Shown piece after piece: positions 1 through 12,000 of a DNA stretch of 64,000 nucleotides. The position numbers and the translations under genes are program-made. Origin of the DNA: Dysidea avara. Taxonomy: Eukaryota > Porifera > Demospongiae > Dictyoceratida > Dysideidae. The first letter of the stretch is position 1. Every line of letters begins with the position of its first letter. The stretch covers positions 49,360,900 to 49,424,899 of the forward strand of contig NC_089274.1 of NCBI RefSeq assembly GCF_963678975.1, written 5' to 3'. A model generated the notes under the pieces. That model searched no databases, was not told where the DNA came from, and saw nothing but the letters and a program-made list of their open reading frames with translations.

Positions 1-95
1 CTGCCCAGTTGTACAAAGTTGCCACCTGGCTACATTGTGAATGTAGCCCAGGCGGCTCCTTTGATCTGAGGTGTGAAAGTGATACGTGTTATGGT
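1..95. repeat. Short dispersed repeat, copy 1
   Basis: The sequence from CTGCCCAGTTGTA to GAGGTGTGAAAGTGATAC is clearly related to 10763-10870. Both contain repeats of ATGTAGCCCAGG and the phrase TTTGATCTGAGGT. This copy lies in the kinase intron after the APE exon and may continue past the left edge. Family unknown; non-coding. Confidence 0.65.
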
Positions 96-3000
96 AATGT
101 AGATACATGGAGGTAAAGTTGAACATGCTAGTATACCTGCTGAAAATCAATTTTAATTATATTACCTCAGGAGCTGTCCATTTTACTGGTATTTTCCTTC
201 CTGATGTCATGTAGTAGTCTACATCTATCAGGTCACGAGACATTCCAAAATCAGCAATCTGTTTAATTGAATCATACAGAGGTAGACTATGATACTGGTT
301 AAACTTACCTTGCAAATAAATTTGTCAGATATAAGAATATTTCTGGCTGCTAAGTCTCTGTGAACAAATCGTTTACCGTTGAGGTAGGCCATTCCTGCTG
401 CAATCTCTCGACAAAACTTCAGAAGCAATACTGGTAACTTTGAGTGAACCCTTGAACTTCTAAAAGTTTGTAATACATTGTAACAAATACATGTAAATAC
501 AACTCTTACGAAAGTTGAAATAGAATTAAAAAGTTTTGTAGATCACCACAGGGCATGTACTCAAGTAAAATCATCACAGGTTCCTCCAGTACTATTCCAT
601 AAAGTTTGATTACATTTTCATGATCAAACTGGCACATCATGAATGCTTCTTGGAGGAATCGTAGTTTGTCTTTTCCACTAGCATTAGTATTCAATGTCTT
701 TGCTGCCACTTCAGCATCACCAGACTGTGTATGCAACACTGCATGAGTAACAATTCCAAATTCACCAGACCCAAGATGTTCTAGTGTGCTGTTAGGAAGG
801 AAAGATATATTTAATACAGTGTGTATGTGTTCTCTCAGCTATAACATCTGTTAATTCACTTTACAAATATGTACTTTATATCAGTATGGTAAATCCTTTG
901 GAGTCCATTGTCTTCTAGTGACTTGTATATTTCGTTAACTTTAGATGGTGGAAAGTCGTAAATCACACCATGGAAATTATCTTCACAAGGTGTGTCATAT
1001 ATTGTCTGCTCTTCTTCCATTAGGTGTATGATACCACCAGCTGGAACATATGCTTCTTCAATACCATCCACAGCTCTTTCCAGTGTAGAATACTTGTGGG
1101 CATTCAAGTTTATGTAATGCTCACTAGACTACACATAATTATACACATTTATGTAAATTAAAAGTTTACAACTGCCTCATAACTTACTGTTTTGGTAGTT
1201 ATGTAGTCTGTATTATAAACTGTAAAATCTTGTGACATATCTGTTTCACAGTAATCTATGTTATTATTATCATGCAAAATGTAATACAAATATGTAGTAT
1301 AACTGACCACTAGTGATACCAGAAAGTGGTACATGGTTTGCGTACACGGAACCAATGTTGTATTTTCTTTTCTTTCGTGAACGTTTAACAAATTGTACCA
1401 CGATACACAACAGAACAATTAAAATTATCAATACGCCGACAGCTGCAGCTGTAGCAGCTACAAAAAAGACTTGAATTCCACCACCATCTTCTTTTTCAAT
1501 TGGATCATTTGTATCTATTAAATAAAATTTATTACATTATTAGTACCATACTACTGTTTTAGTAGGGATTGGGCCTAAAGTGACATGCGCCACTTAAATA
1601 CCATCATTCTAGAGACATCTTACATGACAAAAAGTACCATTACGGAATAATATTAGTCATTCTAACATCAAATACAGAATTAAAAACAAGAAAACACAGG
1701 CAGCTGGATATAGAATTTTAAAGAATCACCAAACTCCCAGTCTGCCTGACCACAATGGCAAGGATGGAGGCTAAACGAAGCAGCACATGGCCACCTTTTT
1801 ATGCCGCAATAACAAACTTTACCAGTGGTATGTGCCTTTTAGGATTCCAATGAGTGTGTGCCCTCTGCACCTTGTCTTTCCTTTTATCTTCAATCAGACT
1901 GGTCATCATCTTAATTTATTGAGGCATTGATTTTCCATATCAACAATTTCCTTGAGCAAATATTTAGATGCCACAAAATTAATTAAAGTGCTTATGCTAC
2001 TGTAAAAGGTACTGGACAAACACTTTTTGTAACTTCACAACAGGTTCGAGACCATGACCATTAATGATTGGCCTGACTAATAATGATCAAGTGTGTATAC
2101 CACACCTCTTAACAATCTATTTACTCAAACACCATGACCTCACCCCCTTTTAATCTAGCTGTATTTATAATAATAGCATGGTGGAAATAAGGAACAGCAA
2201 TCATGCCTTTTGATAGGTAAAAGGCCAACTTGAGTTACTCTAATACAGCAGTCACCCTAATAGAACAGTCACACATGTATAGCTGTATGCTATAACAAAA
2301 ACTAGTATAAAAATATAGGGATCCAAGCAATAAAAAATAGTGAAACAAATGAGTGATGGTATTGCAGTATAACTTGGTGGGAAAATCCCTACTTTGGCAT
2401 TGCACAAAATAATGCCAATGTATAGAGATTGGATCTTCTCACATAGTTATGTAATACCATCATTCACTATATTTTCATTTGGATTCCTACTTCATTTTAA
2501 ATTAACAATTTTAACAAAACTGATGTGCTCAATACTCTGTTCATCAAGACCGGCGCGCCACACCGTGAGTATATTAACAGGAAGAAAACGCAATTTTCAC
2601 ACCTATGTAGCTGTGTGATCCCTAATCCGATTGGAACCAAATTTGCTAGAGAAGTGTCGGCCAGTTAGGGGAGTCTACATACCAAATTTGAAGAAAATCG
2701 CTCCAGCCATTTCTGAGATACGAGCGAACAAAATTTCGTTTTAATTTCTTCGTTTTTTTCTTATTCTTCTACTTCATTTCGCACACTTCGCAAAATCCGC
2801 CATAAAACACAAAATCGTGCTCCAATCGGGCTGAAATTTGGCACACTTGAAGGGCTCATTAAGGCGGATCTCAGTACCAACGTTGGTAGGAATCCAATGA
2901 ACATTCACGGAGTTATGACCGATTATTTGCGTAAAATAAGGTCGAAGGTCTGTCACACCCACAGGGTAAACCCCTTGGAGGAATGAGTTGAAAATTGCTA

Positions 3001-6000
3001 TGTGGATGGAGTAACCATCGTAGGAGTGCCTTTTTGTGGTTTGAAAGGAATCGAGATAAAGACCATGGAGATATGACACAAAACCCAACCTGTGTCACAA
3101 TTACGCGATCGATTTTTATGAATAAAAAAACTATTAGTTTTCACGCCTACCAGGTAAACCGCTTAGAACAATGAGCTGAAAATCAGTATGTAGCTGGAAA
3201 AATCATTATAGAAAGTCCTTGCAGTAGTACAGATAAATCGGATTACAAACCACTGAGTTATGATTCGAAAGGCAACTACATGTAGCACTCTAATAGAACA
3301 GTCACCCTAATAGAACACTCAGCTACATTTATAACTTACTAGAATTATATTACATTGCAAGTTATTCTGTAGGGAATTCAGCTACAACCAGTTAAGAAGA
3401 AGTCACCTTGTAGAGAGTTCAGTTACAACAAAACTATGCACCGTGTAGAGAGTTCAGCTACAAACAAAATCACCCTGTAGAGAGATCAGCTAGAAGAAGT
3501 CACCTTGTAGAGAGTTCAACTACAAAGAAACCATCATGTAGAGAGTTCAGCTGAAAAAAATCACCCTGGAGAGAGTTCAGCTATGAAAAGATCACCCTGT
3601 AGAGAGTTCAGCTAGAAGGATTCACCCTATAGAGAGTTCAGCTGCAAATAAATCACCCTGTAGAGAATTCAGCTACAAACAAACCACCCTGTAGAAAGAT
3701 CAGCTAGAAGAAGTTACCTAGTAGAGAGTTCAGTTACAAAGAAACCATCATGTAGAGAGTTCAGCTGCAAACAAATCACCCTGTAGAGACTTTAAATCAC
3801 CCTGCAGAGAGTACAGCTGCAAACATTTCACCCTGTAGGGAGATCAGCTAGAAGAAGTCACCTTGTAGAGAGTTCAACTACAAAGAAACCATCATGTAGA
3901 GAGTTCAGCTGAAAAAAAATCACCCTGGAGAGAGTTCAGCTACGAAAAGATCACCCTGTAGAGAGTTCAGCTAGAAGGTTTCACCCTATAGAGAGTTCAG
4001 CTGCAAACAAACCACCCTGTAGGAAGATCAGCTAGAAGAAGTTACCTAGTAGAGAGTTCAGTTACAAAGAAGTTCCTGCTAGTGAGTACTCAGTGATTAG
4101 TTGGTTTTGACTGTTGCATAATCAGAGATTGTGGTAAACACGTGAAGTGTTGTGATGATTGTAGTAACAATTGAGCAAGGACTGGATGGAGATTTACGTT
4201 GGAGATGCTGGGGCTATAACAAATGTGTAAGAATGTTGGTGAATGAATGTAGTGGAAGTGCTATCAAGAACATTAGAAGAGGCATTGCTGAGCAGTGTAA
4301 TGAAGGTACATGCATGTCTAACAGATGTGGAATTAATGAGTTTAGCTTGGAGGACCAAGCTTCGTGAAGGAGGGAGTGATGTAACAGAGTTGGAGAACCT
4401 GTGTATATCACTATAGTGTATGTCATGTGTTGTGTACGTATGCGTGGAGATGTACATGTGTATTGAGACGCGTTAATAAGAATTGTAGAGAAAGGAACGC
4501 GTGGTCCAGTCCTTGCGCTGTAGCAGGGCCCCCAGCCCGTTACATAAACCATCATGTAGAGAGTTCAGCTGCAAACAAATCACCCTGTAGAGACTTTAAA
4601 TCACCCTGCAGAGAGTACAGCTGCAAACAATTCACCCTGTAGAGAGATCAGTTAGAAGAAGTTACCTTGTAGAGTGTTCAGCTACAAAGAAACCATCATG
4701 TAGAGAGTTCAGCTGCAAACAAATCACCCTGTAGAGAGATCATCTACAAAAAGAGCGCCCTGTAGAGAGTTCAGCTAGAAGAAGTCACCTTGTAGAGAGT
4801 TCAGCTACAAAGAAACCACCATGTAGAGAGTTCAGGTGCAAACAAATCATCCTGTAGAGAAATCAGCTACAAACAAATTGCTCTGTAGAAAGATCAGCTA
4901 GAAGAAGTTGCCTTGTAGAGAGTTCAGCTACAAAGAAACTATCATGTAGAGAGATCAGCTACAAACAATTCACCCTGTAGAGAAATCAGCCAGAAGAAGT
5001 TACCTTGTAGAGAGTTCAGCTGCAAACAAATCACCCTGTAGAGAGTTTCAGCTACGAAAAGATCACTCTGTAGAGTGTTCAGCTAGAAGAAGTCACCTTG
5101 TAGAGAGCTCAGCTACAAGAAATCACCATGTAGAGAGTTCAGCTGCAACCAAATTACCTTGTGGAGAATTCAGCTACAAACAAATCGCCCTGTAGAAAGA
5201 TCAGCTAGAAGAAGTTACCTTTTAGAGAGTTTAGCTACAAAGAAACCATCATGTAGAGAGTTCAACTACAAACAAGTCACTCTGTATAGAGATCAGCTAG
5301 AAGAAGTTACCTTCTAGAGAGTTCAGCTACAAACAAATCACCCTGTAGAGAGATCAGCTAGAAGAAGTCACCTTGTAGAGAGTTCAGCTACAAACAATTC
5401 ACCCTGTACAGAGATCAGCTAGAAGAAATTACCTTGTGGAGAGTTCAGCTACAAAGAAACCATCATGTAGAGAGTTCAGCTGCAAACAAATCACCTGTAA
5501 AGAGTTCAGCTACAAACAAATCACCCTATAGAGAGATCAGCTAGAAGAAGTCACCTTGTAGAGAGTTCAGCTACAAACAATTCACCCTGTACAGAGATCA
5601 GCTAGAAGAAATTACCTTGTGGATAGTTCAACTACAAACAAATGACCCTCTAGAGAGATCAGCTAGAAGAAGTCACCTTGTAAAGAGTTCAGCTACAAAG
5701 AAACCATCATGCAGAGAGTTCAACTACAAACAAATCACCCTGTAGAGATATCAGCTAAAGAAGTTACCTTGTAGAGAGTTCAGCTGCAAAGAAACCATCA
5801 TGTAGAGAGTTCAACTATAAACAAATCACCTTGTAGAAAGATCATCTAGAAGAAGTCACCTTGTAGAGAGTTCAGTTACAAAGAAACCACCATGTAGAGA
5901 GTTCAGCTACAAACTAGTGACCCTGTAGAGACATCAGCTAGAAGAAGTTACTTTGTAGAGAGTTCAGCTACAAAGAAACCATCATGTATAGAGTTCAACT

Positions 6001-9000
6001 ACAAACAAGTGACCCTGTAGAGACGTCAGATAGAAGAAGTTACCTTGTAGAGAGTTCAGCTACAAAGAAACCATCATGTAGAGAGTTCAGCTACAGTACA
6101 AACAAGTCCTGTAGAAATATCAGCTAGAAGAAGCCACCTTGTAGATAATTCAGTTACAAAGAAACCACCATGTAGAGAGTTCAGCTGACCCTGTAGAGAC
6201 ATCAACTAGAAGAAGTTACTTTGTAGAGAGTTCAGCTACAAAGAAACCATCATGTAGAGAGTTCAACTACAAACAAGTGACCCTGTAGAGACATCAGCTA
6301 GAAGAAGTTACCTTGTAGAGAGTTCAGCTGCGAAGAAATCATCATGGTGGATTGTAGAGAGTTCAGCTACAAACAAATCATCCTGTAGAAATATCAGCTA
6401 GAAGAAGTCACCTTGTAGAGTGTTCAGATATAAAGAAACCACCGTGTAGAGTGTTCTGTAATAAATATATATATAATTTGTACATTTACTGATAAAATCA
6501 GAAATATTTAAAGTATTTAACATCTGCTTCATCTTTTCTTCTTCCTGTGGTAAAGAAAAAAAAATCCCCAAAGGGTATACAAATACAAAAAGAAGTGAAA
6601 TCTAATCAAAAACAGCTATACTGTAAAAAAAGGTGCAGCCCCCAAAAAGGCCATAGTGAAAAAAGATGTGAAATCCAAGGTGGCAGCCAAGAAATGGCTG
6701 TGATGGTAGGTTAATGGTAAAAATTTTAATAACAACAATTCAGGTGAATTTTGTGCCAAGACCAATTAAAGCGGCACCTAATTCACCTGAATTGTCATTA
6801 TTAAAATTTTTTACCATTAAACTACCATCACAGCCATTTCTTGGCCGCCACCTTGGATTTCACATCTTTTTTCACCATGACCTTTTTGGGGGCCGCACCT
6901 TTTTTACAGCTTAGCTGTTTTTGATTAGATTACACTTACACATGCACAGGTGCAACACAATGCAGTTTTAGGAAATGTTGTACAAAGCTGCAAGCTGTAC
7001 AGCTGCATGCACTTACTTTTAACACAACCAAAACTTTCAGTAACACTTTTCCACTTCATCATCCCTTCATCATTCATATCACACACAAGCATACCACTAC
7101 CACTAGCAGTGTAACCACTTGAGCAATTCAGTAAACAACTTGAACCATAAGTCATACTACTACAATCACCAACTGATTGGCTGTTTGTTATCTCCACTTC
7201 TGGATCATTACATGTCAAAATGATACAAGTCACTGGCTCACTACTCCATGTCCCATCAGCACTACATCTTGTTTGTCTGTTACCCTCCAACTGATAACCA
7301 CGATTACAATAATAAGTACATGTGTCCTGGAAGACACTTGTGTTAGAGGGACAAGTCACATTACCATTCTCTGGATCACTTAGACTGACACATGGTACTG
7401 TAACAGAACAAGACCATTAAGTATGGTAGTACTTGCAATTAACAGTGTAAGGATCCCCTGACAACAAAATGGCACCTTAAAATGCCGCTATTAAAATCAT
7501 CATGTCTTTTAAGTGACAGTTTACAAGTGCTTACATGATGTTGTAAGGTTACCTTACAATCTCTTTGTATGTAGTACTGTATGGTAAGGATGATGCAGTA
7601 GCTAAGCTACTTCTAGGGCAATAAGTACTTTTAGTTCTGTATAGGCTGTAAGTTTTGTATAAGCAATAAGTATTTTTAGTTTAATTAATTATACCCTATC
7701 AATACTGCCAAGTTGTTGTGAAAAAAAAGGTTGCAGTAAATATTCTTTGGCAGGAATTTATGATTGTACTAACAATACATAGCTAATATGAAGTATTCAA
7801 AACAAAACTATATGCATATTTTCTGCCAATAAATATAAAAGTAGCAAGTGTTTTTGATAATCATCACAAGGGTTTACTGCTATATAAAAAGTAAGGTTAC
7901 TACAAAAATACTACTACAATGTTTTAAGGCAGTACATTTAAATTATCACAAAATTTTAATATTATTAAAAGCTCTTTAAAGATCAATGTACACTATAAAT
8001 ATACTTGTTCTTTGAATAAAAATCATAATACATGTATGTACGTAGCTACATAATTATTGCATGAATCAAACATGGTGGCAAAATATGTAACTGTGAGCTA
8101 TAGCAGTAGTAGTAGTATACTATGGTAATCTATACAGTAGCATACTATTATTACTAAAACTAAAACTTCGTTTTTTTTTCTATTTACAGCTATAAACCTA
8201 AAAGTCAAATGCATTACTAAAACAACACTACCAAAATGTTTCGACAAGTAATTAAATTTCTTTGTATAACTGGAAACTAGTATCATAAAGTACTGAAGAA
8301 GAGGTATTGGAAAGGATGCAGTGTAGATGATGGGTGTAATTTGTTGTGTGTTGATTGGTGGGTCTCCTACAAGTTTTTTCCCCAATGAACTCTACATACC
8401 ATTAGCAATTGATAACATGACAATTTAATTACATTTACTACCAATTAACTATCTGCATGGCTGATGTCTTTATTGCCATGGACTTGATTTCTTTACTATT
8501 TTACTGCGTGGGTCCCTAACATGTACATTTTTCATCTACTAGTGTATGCAAGTAGCATACTGCATTTCGTTTTACACTATATAGTTAATGTTTTGATTCA
8601 TTGCTAGTGCACATGGTTGGCTATAATGTATTGAAATGTCTGTGATTTTGTGTCATGCACATTGAAGAGATAGATTGATTGCAGAGGTGCTTCTTGTGTA
8701 TGCAATGGCATGTAACAAGAAGAATATAACCCAAAATGGCCACATTGCTTGCTAGTCTAACTTTTTGAGAGACTTAATTACTTTCTGCATGATACCTTTT
8801 TGTTTCACAGATATGATTTATGTTACATAACAAAGTATAGTTTGAGTAGAGATTATAAAAGGAAGGTTGCCAATACATGAAACCATAGTAGTACACATGT
8901 TGGTCTTTGTATCAGGAGTTTATAAACGCCTTTGGCGCTTATAAACTCCAGTTTTATTTGTAGTTATTTAACTATATTATGACAAGATACAGTACCACCC

Positions 9001-12000
9001 AAAGGTAACGTTACAATCCCTCACGAGTGCTCAAATCCAGGCCACGACTTGATAAGACACACAACTGGACACATCACGTACGAAGGCATGCGGTTACTGG
9101 AGCAGCCACCTGAGGGAGCTCGCATGTCGTGACTACACATGGTAAGTTAGCTAGTGCACACATGACAAAGAAACTAGCGGATCAACAATAGGCTACACAA
9201 GTGTCAACTGCTCACAAGTGTAACGTTACTTGTGGGCGGTACTGTATATGACAAAATGGGTTGTCCATTGTTTTACTTCTATGATCACTGTAGTGCACCA
9301 GGGCATAAAGTTTCAAATAAAAAGTTCAAGTTTTCCATAACGATTAACAATTCCTTACCACCTCAAACACTTTGTGTTGCTTTTCATGAACTATAAGGTC
9401 AGTTGGCTCAGATTATTACATACTGAAAATTACTACATGTAAGTAAAAATTGTGCAATAGATACCAAAGTGAATAAACTTTGCTAAAATGGCTCTACAAG
9501 TATTATTGTATTTATTCTGTTCAGTGAAAGAGTATGGGTCCCTGCAATTATATGATAGTTGATACTTCTAACTTTTTCAAGTACATAATTGCTTGTACAA
9601 GCAAAAAATGTTCTGTATTTTCTCACTGCATTCTATGTATGTATGTATGTATGTATGCATGTATGTATGTATGTATGTATGTATGTATGTATGTATGTAT
9701 GTATGCATGTATGTATGTATGTATGTATGTATGTATGTATGTATGCATGTATGTTATGTATGTATGTATGTGTGTATGTATGTATGTATGTATGTATGTA
9801 TGCATGTATGTATGTATGTATGTATGTATGTATGTATGTATGTATGTATGTATGTATGTATGTATGTATGTATGTATGCATGTATGTATGTATGTATGTA
9901 TGTATGTATGTATGTATGCATGTATGTATGTATGTATGTATGTGTGTATGTATGTATGTATGTATGTATGTATGTATGTATGTATGTATGTATGTATGTA
10001 TGTGAATTAACACATTAATTATAGTCGTGGCATCTTAAATTAATGTAAAAGGATGGTGTAGTAAACTGATATAATGGTAATCCTTAAACACACCGTGTCA
10101 ACTACTACACAATTGCTGATTTCATCATTGGGTTTCATAATTTTAAAAATTTGTGATTTGATTTGCAAGTTTATGCTCAGACTTAGAATAATCATGAAAA
10201 GCTGAAGTTTCACTGTGAAAGTCAACAAATAACAAATTATAAAACCATTCTATAAAATAGTGCAGATACCATTGACAAAAATTGACAAGCTGTTGCCAGT
10301 GCCTATGGTTGCACAGCAGTGCCAGCTGACTTTATTGATTTGTATTTCCAATGTGCGCAGATCTATAGTATATATCATGTACACAAAGATTATCCTGATG
10401 TGTATCACTTATTTATATGTATACCAGAAGTTATTGAATGATGAAGTTTTAATTGGCTTCAGGTAGATATGTAATGGCTGTAACACGAGCATGAGGGCAT
10501 ACATATCAGGCAAAGCCTGAATCCCGAATGCCTCGTGTTACAGCTAATATGTAACACATCAGGCTGATAACCTGTACAGGGCGACCAATTACCCAAGCCA
10601 ATACAAGTGCAGCCACTGGATATATTGTATATGATACCTAAAATTTTAGATTATGGGTCAGCAACTAGTATGTTCTGGTTAGATTCGGTAGTTGTGCATC
10701 TTAATCACGTGAGTATTAATCAATCCCCACAATCGATTTTGGCCTCAATGTCTATGTAATCACTGCCCAGTTGTAGCCCAGCTACATTTCGTATGTAGCC
10801 CAGCTGGCTGGACTACATACAAAATGTAGCCCAGGTGGCTCGTTTGATCTGAGGTATGAAAGTGTTACATAAGATATTGCTGTACATATATACATAAATC
10901 ACACAATTATCTTTGCAACGCTGATCAAATTTTATTAGTATTGCTGAAACAACTTGTTTTTTGGTACATAGACACTGATGCTGCAATGATTATGTCCACC
11001 TGCAACCATGCAATTATAACTAATAACTTTGTTATATATACACCTCTAAGAAAGGAAACGATACACATCAGGATGATCCTTGTATATTATACTACAGAAC
11101 TGTGTGCACCTCTTTTAAACAGATTTCACTTACTGGGCAAACAATTTGTTGTATAAGACTTTTAATGGGCCATTATGCTGCAGCTGCAGGCTTTGTACTA
11201 CTTTAACGCATGATCCAGCCATTAAACTAATAGGATATTGATTTTTTCTGTAACAAATAGTTTCAATTCAAAAATTATAAAAAGTTGTTAATTTAAAAAT
11301 GAAGTAGGGATCTATCCAATAAAAGTAGTGAAACAAGAGATGAATTATGGTATTACAGCATAGCTCAATGGGAAAGTCCCTATTTTGGCATTGAGCAAAA
11401 TAATTGTTATAGCTAATGTGCCAAAGTAGAGACTTTCCCACTGAGCTATGCTGTAATACCATCATTCATCTCTTGTTTCACTACTTTTATTGCATAGATC
11501 TCTACTTCATTTTTAAATTAACAATTTTTAAAATACTGGTCTGTTTAGTTTTTTTTGCTGCTAGCTACAATGTAACTTGTGACTGTTCTAATAGAATATG
11601 ATGCACGACTGTTCTATTAGAGTGACTGTTGTATTAGAGTATATCTTGAGTCAGCCAAGAGGTGTGCAGCTAGCTTTACCAATAAGGGGTGAAGTCATCT
11701 TGTTTACTGTTAAGTAAACAGCTAGATTGTTAAGAGGTGTGGTCCCTGTACTCTATCGCTATTAGTCCACCTAGATCTTTAATTGATGGGCATGGTCACA
11801 AACCTATCGCGAACGAGATTCCAATCGCGAACTTGCAGATATCTAGCTAGTATAGTGTCGGAACTGAAGCGCTTCTGAAATCCAGCTCTAGAATAATCAA
11901 ATTGCATGAACCTTAATCTGAAGCATAAAACTCTGGGAGGCAGGTTATCTAAGCGTTTGTGGCCTAGTAATAGAATTAATGGCTTGTGATCTGTCTCAAC

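Larger units (their letters stand above)
2546..6927. mobile_element. Composite non-coding element, copy 1 (GC-rich end, minisatellite, palindrome)
   Basis: Three parts occur in the same order as in the reverse complement of 14088-18631: a GC-rich end (CCGGCGCGCCACACCGTG) with about 800 bp of block sequence, about 3.1 kb of 31-bp minisatellite, then a spacer of about 120 bp and a 325-bp palindrome. Conservation of the spacer in both copies shows the parts travel together. No protein is encoded. A minisatellite-bearing non-autonomous transposon is the likeliest class, but I cannot assign a family. It ends 89 bp from a coding exon. Confidence 0.6.

Noticed and set aside
4152-4367. Short plus-strand open frame
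   Set aside because: It lies in the body remnant ahead of the LTR and shows no recognisable domain.
3386-6460. CRISPR array
   Set aside because: Monomers are contiguous and similar throughout, with no unique spacers, and the setting is an animal intron.
6714-6914. Open frame in the palindrome, and a Lys/Ala-rich peptide readable in its arms
   Set aside because: The reading is short and present in both arms because of the inverted repeat; similarity to ribosomal proteins could not be supported.
8098-8385. 95-codon minus-strand frame
   Set aside because: Low-complexity AT-rich intron sequence without domain similarity or splice support.
9534-10018. Long Cys-Met-Tyr-Val open frames on both strands
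   Set aside because: They are translations of the ATGT microsatellite in every frame; no domain, no splice context.
10466-10555. tRNA-like fold
   Set aside because: The long single stem does not give the four-arm cloverleaf, and no anticodon arm or B box is evident.
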